From positions 310,001 through 374,000 of the forward strand of contig BBSY01000002.1 of the NCBI GenBank assembly GCA_000974665.1: a stretch of DNA of 64,000 bases, given 5' to 3'. Under the pieces are notes generated by a model. That model had not been told where the DNA came from. It saw nothing but the letters and a program-made list of their open reading frames with translations, and did no database searches. A program made the translations under genes and the position numbers. This document shows, piece by piece, positions 18,883-26,536 of this stretch; within the stretch, counting starts at the first letter, position 1; each line of letters starts with the position of its first letter. Source of the DNA: an alpha proteobacterium U9-1i. GTDB lineage: Bacteria > Pseudomonadota > Alphaproteobacteria > Caulobacterales > Aquidulcibacteraceae.

Positions 18883-18980
18883 TCCGGACGCGCGAAGCGC
18901 GATCCGGAACCCAGGGGCAAACACACAGCTCTGTCACCCCCTGGGTTCCGGGTTCTCGCTACGCGAGCCCCGGAATGACG
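18877..18980. repeat. 104-bp palindromic element, copy A (multi-hairpin, near puuD start)
   Basis: Terminal inverted repeats CGTCATTCCGG / CCGGAATGACG enclose three smaller hairpins: a left one around GAAG, a central long one with GGAACCCAGGGG opposite CCCCCTGGGTTCC, and a right one CTCGC-TAC-GCGAG. A near-identical copy in opposite orientation lies at 30952-31057. It sits between potG and puuD and touches the puuD start codon region. Confidence 0.85.
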
Positions 18981-18999
18981 AGCGTTTCTTTCTGTGCGC

Positions 19000-20172
19000 T
19001 CACGACAGCAAAACCGCCGGCGAGCAGGCGTGCCAGGCAAGCCATACCGGCTCGTCCCACGTGAAATCTTCTTGGTCGTAGCGCGTGAGGTTCGAACGGA
19101 ACGTTTTCACGCGCCGACCGCCCTCAAGCTCTACTTCAAAGATGGTCTCGCTGCCGAGATAGACAATGTCGCGGATGGTTCCCGGCACAACGTTTGTGCC
19201 TTGCGGCGCATCTTCCATCTTCATCGCGGTTGAGCCGTTTTCGCGCTTGTGCATCTCAATCTTTTCGGGGCGCAGCGCCACCCAGACGGTCGAGCCCTTC
19301 GCGCCGGAGACGCCGTGATCGAGATAGACCGGCGCGGGCAATTCGCCGGCGCGCACGAGCGCGTGGCCCGGCTCGTCCTCGGCCAGCACGCCTTCGAACA
19401 TGTTCACGCTGCCGACGAAATCGGCGACGAAGCGCGAGCTCGGAAACTCGTAGAGGTCCGATGGCGTCGCCACCTGCATCAGCACGCCGCGATTCATCAC
19501 CGCGCAACGCGTGGCGATGGCGAGCGCTTCGTCCTGATCGTGCGTGACCATGATGAAAGTGATGCCGACTTTTTCCTGCAGCGATGTAAGTTCGGAGCGC
19601 ATCTGGTCGCGCAGCTTGGCGTCGAGCGCGGAGAGCGGTTCGTCCAGCAGCAGCACGCGCGGGCGCTTCACCAGAGCGCGAGCGAGCGCGACGCGTTGGC
19701 GTTGGCCGCCGGAGAGCTGATCGGGCATGCGATCGCCGAGGCCGCCGAGCTTCACCAGTTCGAGCGCTTCGGCGACGCGGGTTTTGATTTCGCTGTCCTG
19801 TACGCCATCCATCTTGAGGCCGTAGCCGACATTGTCGGTGACCTTCATGTGCGGAAACACGGCGTAGGATTGGAACACCATGTTCACTGGCCGCTTGTTC
19901 GGCGGCAGCGCGGCGACGTCCTTGCCGTCGATCAGCACGCGGCCTTCGGTGGGCGTCTCAAAGCCGGCGAGCATGCGCAGCAATGTGGTCTTGCCGCAGC
20001 CCGAGGGGCCGAGCAGCGCGAAGAACTCACCCTCACGGATTTCGAGGTTCACGTTATCGACGGCGACCATCTTGCCGAAGCGCTTGGTGATGCCTTCAAA
20101 CTTGATAATCGCGTTGTCTTTGATGTGCGGCGTCGCTTTGGCGGCGGGTGCGTTGGTGGCGAGATCGGTCAT
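19000..20172 (-). CDS. potG: Putrescine/spermidine ABC transporter ATP-binding protein
   Basis: Cytoplasmic ATPase that powers the PotFGHI importer. The 390-residue protein has Walker A GPSGCGKT (55-62), the Q-loop, the signature LSGGQRQRVALARAL, Walker B LLLDEPLSALD, and a C-terminal TOBE regulatory domain (about 290-380) as in PotA/PotG. It follows potI by a 5-base gap. The ending WLAWHACSPAVLLS resembles PotG proteins. PotG rather than PotA is favoured because the partner permeases and binding protein look like PotHIF. Confidence 0.93.
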   Translation of the reverse strand: MTDLATNAPAAKATPHIKDNAIIKFEGITKRFGKMVAVDNVNLEIREGEFFALLGPSGCGKTTLLRMLAGFETPTEGRVLIDGKDVAALPPNKRPVNMVFQSYAVFPHMKVTDNVGYGLKMDGVQDSEIKTRVAEALELVKLGGLGDRMPDQLSGGQRQRVALARALVKRPRVLLLDEPLSALDAKLRDQMRSELTSLQEKVGITFIMVTHDQDEALAIATRCAVMNRGVLMQVATPSDLYEFPSSRFVADFVGSVNMFEGVLAEDEPGHALVRAGELPAPVYLDHGVSGAKGSTVWVALRPEKIEMHKRENGSTAMKMEDAPQGTNVVPGTIRDIVYLGSETIFEVELEGGRRVKTFRSNLTRYDQEDFTWDEPVWLAWHACSPAVLLS

Positions 20173-20177
20173 CTGGC

Positions 20178-21044
20178 TCAGGCCTTCTTCTCTTGGTTGG
20201 CCTGCATCTGCAGACCGACCGCCGTCAGCACCACGGTGACGACGATGAGGATCGTGGACGCGGCGTTGACCTCGGGCGTCACCGAAAACCGCAACATGGA
20301 ATACACTTTCACCGGGAACGTGATCGTATCGGGGCCGGCGGTGAAGAAGGTGATCACGAAATCGTCAAGCGAGAGCGTAAATGCGAGCAATGCGCCGGCA
20401 ATCAATCCGGGCTGCATGTGGGGTACGAGCACATCCCAAAAGGTTCGCCACTCGTCTGCGCCCAAATCCTTAGCCGCTTCCTCCAGCTCGCGATTGAACG
20501 AGGCAAGCCGCGCGCGGACGACAGTAGCGACAAACGGGAACGCGAATGAGACGTGGGCGATGATGATGGCGCCGAGGTTCAAGGGCCACGGCATGCCTTG
20601 CGGCCACGGAAACACACGGGCAAAGAACACCAGCATCGCCACGCCCATGCAGATTTCCGGCACGACGATCGGCAGCGCCATCGCGCCTTCGAGCGGGGTT
20701 TTTCCAGGGAATTTGAAGCGCCACAGCATCACCGCCGCGAGCGCGCCGAGGATGACGCTAATGATCGTGCAGAAGAAGGCGATCGTCAGCGAGTTCATGA
20801 ACGCCTCGATCAGCGAGTCGTTGTTGAACGCCTTCTCGTAATATTTGAACGTGAAGCCCTGCCAGACGACGTTGCGGCGGCTGTCGTTGAAGCTGAACAC
20901 CATCAGGATGATCAGCGGCAGGTAGAGGAACAGCAACGTGCCGCCGACAATCACGCGCAGCGGCCATTGCCGCCAATATTCGAGCGGGCCCGGCTTATCG
21001 CGCTTGAGCTTCTCCTCCTTCGCGGGAGCTTCCGTCACGGCCAT
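20178..21044 (-). CDS. potI: Polyamine ABC transporter permease, PotI type
   Basis: One of two inner-membrane permeases of the putrescine importer. The 288-residue protein has six predicted transmembrane helices and the conserved EAA loop ELEEAAKDLGADEWRTFWDVLVPHMQPGL that docks on the ATPase. The N-terminus has a charged cytosolic stretch before the first helix. It overlaps the upstream potH by one base (TGATG-type junction at 21044), so the two are translationally coupled. Confidence 0.92.
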   Translation of the reverse strand: MAVTEAPAKEEKLKRDKPGPLEYWRQWPLRVIVGGTLLFLYLPLIILMVFSFNDSRRNVVWQGFTFKYYEKAFNNDSLIEAFMNSLTIAFFCTIISVILGALAAVMLWRFKFPGKTPLEGAMALPIVVPEICMGVAMLVFFARVFPWPQGMPWPLNLGAIIIAHVSFAFPFVATVVRARLASFNRELEEAAKDLGADEWRTFWDVLVPHMQPGLIAGALLAFTLSLDDFVITFFTAGPDTITFPVKVYSMLRFSVTPEVNAASTILIVVTVVLTAVGLQMQANQEKKA

Positions 21045-21949
21045 CAGCCCCTCCGCTCCGACTTGCGTTGGATCATCGCCTGCGCGGCGATGGCGAAGAA
21101 GGTGAGATACATGAGCAGGAACGACAGCGCCGCGCCGAACGGCCAGTCATTGGCGCGCTTGAATTGCCGCTCGATCACGTTGGCGATCATCTGGCTATCG
21201 GTGCCGCCGAGCAGATCGGGCGTGAGGTAAGCGCCCAAGGCAGGGATGAACGTGATCAGAATGCCGGAAGCGATGCCCGGCGCGGCGAGCGGCACGACCA
21301 CCAGCAGGATGGTCCGCCAGTGCCCGGCGCCGAGGTCGAGGCTCGCTTCCATCAGCGAACGATCCATCCGGTCGAGCGCCGAATAGAGGGGCAGCACCAT
21401 GAACGGCAGGTGCACATAGACCAAGCCGATGACGACCGCGAAATTGTTGTAGAGCAACGTGAGCGGCGTGAATTCGCCCAGCGGCTGCAGGCCGACCAAA
21501 GTCATCAGCCCGCTGGCGTTATTCCAGAACCATTCGAGCGTGAAGTTGACGTAGCCGTTTTCGCGCAGCACGGCGATCAGCGCGTAAGTCCGGATCAACA
21601 GATTGGTCCAGAACGGCAGCATGATCAGCAGCAAGAGCCAAGCCTTCGTCCGCGGCCCAGCGAACGCTATGGCGAGGGCAACCGGGAAACCGATCACAAG
21701 GCAGAGGATTGTCGTTAGGCCGGCGACGACGAGGCTTTTGACGAAAATGCCGAGATACAGCGGCTCAAGCGCGCGAATGTAGTTCGCGAACGTGCCGGTC
21801 AGGTCGATGGTGATCGGGCCGACGTTCTCGCCGAACGAATAGGCCCAAACCACCGCCAGCGGAATGAGAAAGAAGAACAGGAGCCAAGCAACAGGCGGGA
21901 TCGAGATCGCCGCAAACGCCGCCTTCGCTTGTCTCCAGGTCTGTTCCAC
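21044..21949 (-). CDS. potH: Polyamine ABC transporter permease, PotH type
   Basis: Second permease of the importer, 301 residues, six predicted helices, EAA loop SLMEASLDLGAGHWRTILLVVVPLAAPGI. It has the longer periplasmic region before the third helix typical of PotB/PotH. It follows potF by 9 bases on the minus strand and overlaps potI, consistent with one transcript. Confidence 0.92.
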   Translation of the reverse strand: MEQTWRQAKAAFAAISIPPVAWLLFFFLIPLAVVWAYSFGENVGPITIDLTGTFANYIRALEPLYLGIFVKSLVVAGLTTILCLVIGFPVALAIAFAGPRTKAWLLLLIMLPFWTNLLIRTYALIAVLRENGYVNFTLEWFWNNASGLMTLVGLQPLGEFTPLTLLYNNFAVVIGLVYVHLPFMVLPLYSALDRMDRSLMEASLDLGAGHWRTILLVVVPLAAPGIASGILITFIPALGAYLTPDLLGGTDSQMIANVIERQFKRANDWPFGAALSFLLMYLTFFAIAAQAMIQRKSERRG

Positions 21950-21958
21950 GTACGCCCC

Positions 21959-23062
21959 TCACGCCGCGCTGATGCGCGTGAAGATTTCCTCGTAGAGACG
22001 CGAACGCTCGTCGCCTTCGAATGCGCCGTACTCGCTCTTCGCCATTACGTCGGCCGGCGGGAAGATGACGGGGTTGTCGGAATAGGCCGTACCCATGCGG
22101 TCACGCACGGCGGCGTTTGGCGTTGGATACTGGATTTCCTGCGTGATCTTGGCGCCGGCTTCGCCATCGAGCAGGTAATTGATGAAGGCGTGCGCGTCCG
22201 GCACGTTGGGCGCGCCAGTCGGGATGCAGAGGCAATCCGAGTTGATGAGCGTACCCTCTTGGGGAACCACGAAGTCGAACGCGTCGCCCCCTTCGGCCGC
22301 CATCAGCTGAGCCATGTCGCCATTGTACTCGAGCACGATGTCGATCTCGCCGGAGGCCAGCAAATCCTGGCCGTCGTCCTCGTGGAACGCCTTCACGTGC
22401 GGCTTCTGGCGGATGAACATTTGCTCGATCTCTGTGAGCAGCGCGTCCGGAATGCCGTTGACCGAATGGCCCTTATACTTGGCGGCGAGGCGGATGAGGT
22501 CCGCCGATTCCGAGAGCAGCGCGATGCGGCCGGCATACTGGTTCGAGTCAAAGATGTAGCGCCACGAGTTCGGCACTTGGCCATTGCGCATCGCCGCCTT
22601 GCGATAGCCGATGCCGAGCACCAGCCATGTGTAGGGCATCGAGTATTGGCGGCCGGGATCGAAGGCGGCGTCCTGGAATTCTGGAAGCAGGTTTGCCTTG
22701 TTCGGGATCAAAGCATGGTCCAGCGGCACCAACATGCCCGCCTGGCCCATGCGGGTGACGAATTCGTTCGACGGCACGATGACATCGAAGCCCGGATTGC
22801 CGGCGCGCAGGCGCGCGAACAATTCGTCATTGGTGGCGAAGAGGCTCATCTCAACAGGAACGGTCGTCGCCGCTTCAAAGTCGGCCAATGTCGTTGGGCC
22901 GATGTACGTGTCCCAGTTGTAAAAGTTGACGACCCGGCGGTCACCGCCGCCGCCACCGCAGCCGGCGACGCCGCCCGCGAAAGAAATGCCGATCGCCGCC
23001 GCGCCGAATTGTTGCAGGAGTGAGCGGCGCGATGCGCCTGTGATGAGATTGTTTTTCCGCAT
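21959..23062 (-). CDS. potF: Periplasmic putrescine/spermidine-binding protein, lipoprotein-like with Tat-like signal
   Basis: Solute-binding protein delivering polyamine to PotHI. The 367-residue product begins with an unusual leader: SRR at residues 11-13 followed by a hydrophobic stretch and a lipobox GVAGC (Cys35), so it may be a membrane-tethered, twin-arginine-exported lipoprotein rather than a free periplasmic protein. The mature part starts VVNFYNWDTYIGP, the PotD/PotF hallmark, and continues with EYNGDMAQLMAAEGG and IPTGAPNVPDAHAFINYLL. It is the first of the four transporter genes; 142 bases separate it from panD upstream, enough for its own promoter. Confidence 0.92.
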   Translation of the reverse strand: MRKNNLITGASRRSLLQQFGAAAIGISFAGGVAGCGGGGGDRRVVNFYNWDTYIGPTTLADFEAATTVPVEMSLFATNDELFARLRAGNPGFDVIVPSNEFVTRMGQAGMLVPLDHALIPNKANLLPEFQDAAFDPGRQYSMPYTWLVLGIGYRKAAMRNGQVPNSWRYIFDSNQYAGRIALLSESADLIRLAAKYKGHSVNGIPDALLTEIEQMFIRQKPHVKAFHEDDGQDLLASGEIDIVLEYNGDMAQLMAAEGGDAFDFVVPQEGTLINSDCLCIPTGAPNVPDAHAFINYLLDGEAGAKITQEIQYPTPNAAVRDRMGTAYSDNPVIFPPADVMAKSEYGAFEGDERSRLYEEIFTRISAA

Positions 23063-23204
23063 CGCTTGATCCCTTACCTGTTCAGCCCGCGCCAGAGACT
23101 AAGCCGCCTTAACGAGGCCGGCCATCGCCATCCTAACAAGCACCCAAATACCGGCGCCAATCAATATCTGTGATCACGGATTCGTCGTTTTCTTTGCCGG
23201 GCGC

Positions 23205-23582
23205 CTAGCGGACGCCCTGGGCCAGCCCATTGTGCTCGCCCTCCAGCCATTCGACGATCCGGTTACGCTCGTCGAGCAGGACCACCTTGGGCTTCACCGG
23301 CTTGGCTGAGAGCTCGAAGCCCATCACGATGATCTGCTCGCCCTTGCCGATCAGCCGCGCGGCCGCGCCATTCATTGAAATTACGCCCGAACCGCGCTTG
23401 CCGGCGATGATATAGGTTTCCAGCCGCGCCCCCGAGGTGTTGGAGACGACCAGCACCCTTTCGCCGACCCAGAGGCCGACGGCGTCGGTCAGGTCCTGGT
23501 CGATTTCGATGGAGCCGACGTAATTGACGTTGGCGTCTGTCGTGTACCCGTTGTGCAGTTTCGCGTGCAGCACCTGGCGCAT
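23205..23582 (-). CDS. panD: Aspartate 1-decarboxylase (pyruvoyl-dependent)
   Basis: Decarboxylates aspartate to beta-alanine for pantothenate and coenzyme A. The 125-residue proenzyme contains the self-cleavage site NYVGSIEIDQD; cleavage between G23 and S24 would give the pyruvoyl group. Lys9 in MRQVLHAKLHNGYTT and the later ERVLVVSNTSGARLETYII and GAAARLIGKGEQIIVMGF match the family. It sits 31 bases after a glutamine-synthetase-like gene and upstream of potF. panD is more often with panB/panC; its place in a polyamine series is unusual. Confidence 0.95.
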   Translation of the reverse strand: MRQVLHAKLHNGYTTDANVNYVGSIEIDQDLTDAVGLWVGERVLVVSNTSGARLETYIIAGKRGSGVISMNGAAARLIGKGEQIIVMGFELSAKPVKPKVVLLDERNRIVEWLEGEHNGLAQGVR

Positions 23583-23613
23583 TTGGTGTGATCCCAGCAG
23601 CGCGGTCCGCGCC

Positions 23614-24990
23614 TCAACAGGTGCGGAGATACCAGTCGAAATCGACAGTGGGAACGACGCTCATGTAGCGCTCCTGCTCGACGCGCTTCACAGACGAATA
23701 CATGCGCACGAAGCGCTCGCCGAGATAGTCCTTCAACAGCGCGGATTCAGCGAAGCGATCGACAGCTGCGAACCAGTTCACCGGGATTTTCTCGGCCGAG
23801 CCTTCCGCTTGCGCGTAGCCATCGCCAACGATGGCCGGGCCCGGATCGATCTTGTTGGAAATGCCGTGATGGACCGCAGCCAGCAGCGCCGCGAGCGCCA
23901 GAGCCGGGTGCGCGTCGGCGCCGGCGACGCGGTGTTCGATATGGCGCGTGTGCGGCGCGCCGGCGGGCACGCGGAACGAGACCGTGCGGTTGTTGACGCC
24001 CCAAGTCGGCGCGACGGGCGCGTAGGAATTGGCTTTGAAGCGACGGAAGCTGTTGGCGTTCGGCGCGTAGATCGCCATCGAGTCCGCCAAGAGCGCCTTC
24101 ATGCCGCCGATCGCGTGAGCGAGGATCGGCTCTCCTTCCGGCTTCGAGGAGGCGAAGACGTTTTTGCCAGCCTTGTCGTTGACGCTGACATGCAGGTGCA
24201 TGCCGGAGCCGGCGCGATCGGCGAATGGCTTGGCCATGAACGTCGCCTCGCAGCCGTGCTTGAGCGCAACGCCTTTGGCTGCGCGCTTGTAAAGCACGGC
24301 GTCGTCGGCCGCCCGCAACGCGTCGGCGTGGTGCTTCAGCGTCAGTTCGAGTTGCCCTGGCGCGTACTCGCTGATCGCGCCTTCGAGGGGCACACCCAAA
24401 GCGTCGGCCGCCGCCCATAGGTCGCGCAGGAAGCCGGAGGCGTCCTCCACTTCACGCAAACCATAGACTTGGTGCTGCGTATCGCGATCCCCTGTCGCGT
24501 TCGAACGCGGAAGCTGGATACCACCATCGGCGGTGCGTTTGGCGTCCACCAGATAATATTCAAGTTCGCACGCGACGACCGGTACGAGGCCATCGGCTTC
24601 GAAGCGATCGAGCACGCGCTGCAGCACGTGGCGCGGATCGATGTCGTTCGGTTTGCCGTCGAGCTCGTACATCGAGAGCGCGATTTGCGCGACGTCCGGC
24701 CCGAGCCAAGGCGCGGGCGTGAGGCGGCCCGGGATCGGCTTGGCGATGCGGTCGGCGTCGCCATCTTCCCAGACGAGGCCGGTGGCTTCGACGTCCTGGC
24801 CGGTGATGTCGTTGACGAGGATCGAGCCCGGCAGAAACCGCCCCTGCTCGAACACGGCCATGATCTCGTGGCGCCGCAGACGCTTGCCGCGCGGCACGCC
24901 GGCCATGTTCGTGAACACGATCTCGAAGAAATTGATCTCCGGGTGCTTGTCCAGGAAGGCTTTGCACTCTTTGGCGTCGGCGATGCTCAT
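23614..24990 (-). CDS. Second glutamine-synthetase-family ligase (PuuA/GlnA3-like)
   Basis: A 458-residue ATP-dependent gamma-glutamyl ligase-like protein, paralogous to the puuA product. It has FFEIVFTNMAGVPRGKRLRR, ELEYYLVDA (catalytic Glu), MHLHVSVNDKAGKNVFA, NSFRRFKANSYAPVAPTWGVNNR and IEHRVAGADAHPALALAA. The HIEHRV in place of RIENRL of the other copy suggests a different amine substrate. It overlaps the upstream aminotransferase gene by four bases (ATGA), so the two enzymes are probably made together. Canonical nitrogen-assimilating GlnA is unlikely by length and motifs. Confidence 0.85.
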   Translation of the reverse strand: MSIADAKECKAFLDKHPEINFFEIVFTNMAGVPRGKRLRRHEIMAVFEQGRFLPGSILVNDITGQDVEATGLVWEDGDADRIAKPIPGRLTPAPWLGPDVAQIALSMYELDGKPNDIDPRHVLQRVLDRFEADGLVPVVACELEYYLVDAKRTADGGIQLPRSNATGDRDTQHQVYGLREVEDASGFLRDLWAAADALGVPLEGAISEYAPGQLELTLKHHADALRAADDAVLYKRAAKGVALKHGCEATFMAKPFADRAGSGMHLHVSVNDKAGKNVFASSKPEGEPILAHAIGGMKALLADSMAIYAPNANSFRRFKANSYAPVAPTWGVNNRTVSFRVPAGAPHTRHIEHRVAGADAHPALALAALLAAVHHGISNKIDPGPAIVGDGYAQAEGSAEKIPVNWFAAVDRFAESALLKDYLGERFVRMYSSVKRVEQERYMSVVPTVDFDWYLRTC

Positions 24991-26387
24991 TCAGAACTTT
25001 CTTGCGCAAAGGCGTCGATGGCTGCGATCAGCCGGGCGATCTGTTGCGAAGACGTCGCCGGCGAAACGAGCATCATCATATGGAACGGCGCAATCAACAC
25101 GCCGCGATTGATCAAGTAAAGGTGCAGCGCATGGTTAAGCGCGCGCTGCGCGAGCGCCGGGCGCATCTCTTTCGCGTTTCGCGGCGGGTGGGGCGCGAAA
25201 ACGATCTCGGCGCGGGCGCCGACATGGACGACGCACCAGGGAAGCCGGCGTTTGGCGATCAGTGCGTTGATGCCAGCGACAAGCTCATCCGTGCCGGCCA
25301 GCATCGTGGCGTAAGCGTCCTCTGTCGCCACCTCGCGCAGCACCGCGCCGATGGCGGCGATAGAGAAGGCGTTGCCGGCGAGCGTGGTGCCGACGCCAGA
25401 GCGACCACTCGGACCGCCGGCGTCCTCGCCGACGCTTGCGCTGTTTTCCGAAGGCTTCGCGACAACGCCGGCGGGGACGCCGGCGGTCCAAGAAGAGATG
25501 CGTTTCGCCAGATCAGCGCTCACACCCCACACCGCCGCAGGCACGCCGCCGGCGATGGCTTTGCCGATCACGAGCGCATCCGGCTCTAACCCGCACGCGC
25601 GCACCGCGCCGCCGGGGCCGGTGGAGAGCGTGTGCGTTTCGTCGAGGATCAACAGCGCGCCGGCTTTGCGCGTGAGGTCGCGCAATGTGGCGTGGAAACC
25701 GGCGACTGGCAGGATCATGCCGGAATTCGTCATCGCCGGTTCGGCCAACACGGCGGCGACATCGCCCGGCGCAAGCGCGGCTTCGAGCGCGGCGACGTCG
25801 TTGAACGGGATGACGCGTGTGGTTTGGGTGTAGTCCTGCACCTGTCCGACGAGGCCGGGATCCATAATCGTGCGGTCGCCATCGAGAGCGACGAAGCAAT
25901 CCTCGACCATGCCGTGATAGCAGCCGTCGAACACGACGATGACACGCTTTCCTGTCACCGCGCGCGCCCAGCGGATCAAAGCGCGGTTGGCGTCGGAGGC
26001 GGAGAGCGTGGCTTGCCAGAACGGCAGACCAAAACGCTGCGCCAGCAGCGCGCCGACCCCGGCCGCCTCTTGCGTCGGCAGCATGTAGGTGGCGCCACGG
26101 CGGAGTTGTTCGGCGGCGACGCGCGCGACGGGCGCGAGGCCATGGCCGAACATGCCGGGCGTATCGCCAAGGCAGAAATCGTCATAGACGTTGTCGTCGA
26201 TGTCGGTGAGCGTCGCGCCTTCGGCGTCCTCCACGACAATCGGAAACGGCGTCGCCCAATCACGCATCCAGTGCATCGGTGCGCCATTTAGCCAATGCGC
26301 CGCTAGGTCACCCGCACGCGCCGCACACTTTGGGTGCGCGGCGATGAAGCGCTCGGTCTCGCGGGCGATGAGGGCGGCGTAATCCAC
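24987..26387 (-). CDS. Glutamate-1-semialdehyde-aminotransferase-like class III aminotransferase with a palindromic insertion
   Basis: PLP-dependent class III enzyme of 466 residues. Visible are DDFCLGDTPGMFGHG (29-residue family start region), FDGCYHGMVEDCFV, AAVLAEPAMTNSGMILP, LILDETHTLSTGPGG and the PLP-Lys in ALVIGKAIAGGVPAAVWGVS. It is GSA-aminotransferase-like but coupled to a gamma-glutamyl ligase, so it probably acts on an amine or amino acid, not heme precursor synthesis. Residues about 300-326 (TAGVPAGVV to EDAGG) are encoded by a 79-bp inverted-repeat element that keeps the frame, just ahead of the conserved TLAGNAFS. First gene of the long minus-strand series down to 16700. Confidence 0.82.
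   Translation of the reverse strand: MDYAALIARETERFIAAHPKCAARAGDLAAHWLNGAPMHWMRDWATPFPIVVEDAEGATLTDIDDNVYDDFCLGDTPGMFGHGLAPVARVAAEQLRRGATYMLPTQEAAGVGALLAQRFGLPFWQATLSASDANRALIRWARAVTGKRVIVVFDGCYHGMVEDCFVALDGDRTIMDPGLVGQVQDYTQTTRVIPFNDVAALEAALAPGDVAAVLAEPAMTNSGMILPVAGFHATLRDLTRKAGALLILDETHTLSTGPGGAVRACGLEPDALVIGKAIAGGVPAAVWGVSADLAKRISSWTAGVPAGVVAKPSENSASVGEDAGGPSGRSGVGTTLAGNAFSIAAIGAVLREVATEDAYATMLAGTDELVAGINALIAKRRLPWCVVHVGARAEIVFAPHPPRNAKEMRPALAQRALNHALHLYLINRGVLIAPFHMMMLVSPATSSQQIARLIAAIDAFAQESSE
25411..25489. repeat. 79-bp inverted-repeat element inside the GSA-AT-like gene
   Basis: Perfect 15-bp arms, GGACCGCCGGCGTCC at 25411-25425 and its reverse complement at 25475-25489, enclose a 49-bp core with TTCCGAAGGCTTCGCG. 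The element lies wholly inside a coding sequence and is read through in frame as a Gly/Ala/Ser/Pro-rich insert. The insert composition is unlike the surrounding enzyme. Confidence 0.8.
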
Positions 26388-26425
26388 CGGTCACGCATGG
26401 CAGGATCGTGGCCGAATGCCAACTC

Positions 26426-26531
26426 CACCCATCCCCGGATTTGCCGAAGGCAAAGTCCGGGGCCCATAACTTCAACTGCCTGAGTCTATGGCCCCCGGGC
26501 TCGCCGCTGCGCGACGCCCCGGGGATGGGTG
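26426..26531. repeat. 106-bp palindromic element, copy C (related architecture)
   Basis: Terminal inverted repeats CACCCATCCCCGG (26426-26438) and CCGGGGATGGGTG (26519-26531) enclose a left hairpin around GAAG, a central hairpin with GGGGCCCATA opposite TATGGCCCC, and a right GC-rich hairpin. Size and three-hairpin plan match the copies at 18877 and 30952, but the sequence differs. It runs into the start region of the acylase gene. Confidence 0.7.
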
Positions 26532-26536
26532 CGAAG

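Noticed and set aside
18467-18937. A frame encoding a TELCVCPWVPDRASRVRND-like peptide, also found at 30745-31065
   Set aside because: The shared peptide is just the translation of the palindromic repeat copies, not a protein family.
19249-20841. 530-codon plus-strand frame over potG and potI
   Set aside because: Antisense shadow of conserved transporter genes; no recognisable domain or ribosome site.
24987-26387. True glutamate-1-semialdehyde aminotransferase (hemL)
   Set aside because: Sequence is only GSA-AT-like, and it is coupled to a gamma-glutamyl ligase in a polyamine series rather than to heme genes.
26408-26524. N-terminal extension of the acylase from ATG 26408
   Set aside because: It is encoded by the palindromic element and lacks signal-peptide features; the lipoprotein leader starts at 26525-26549.
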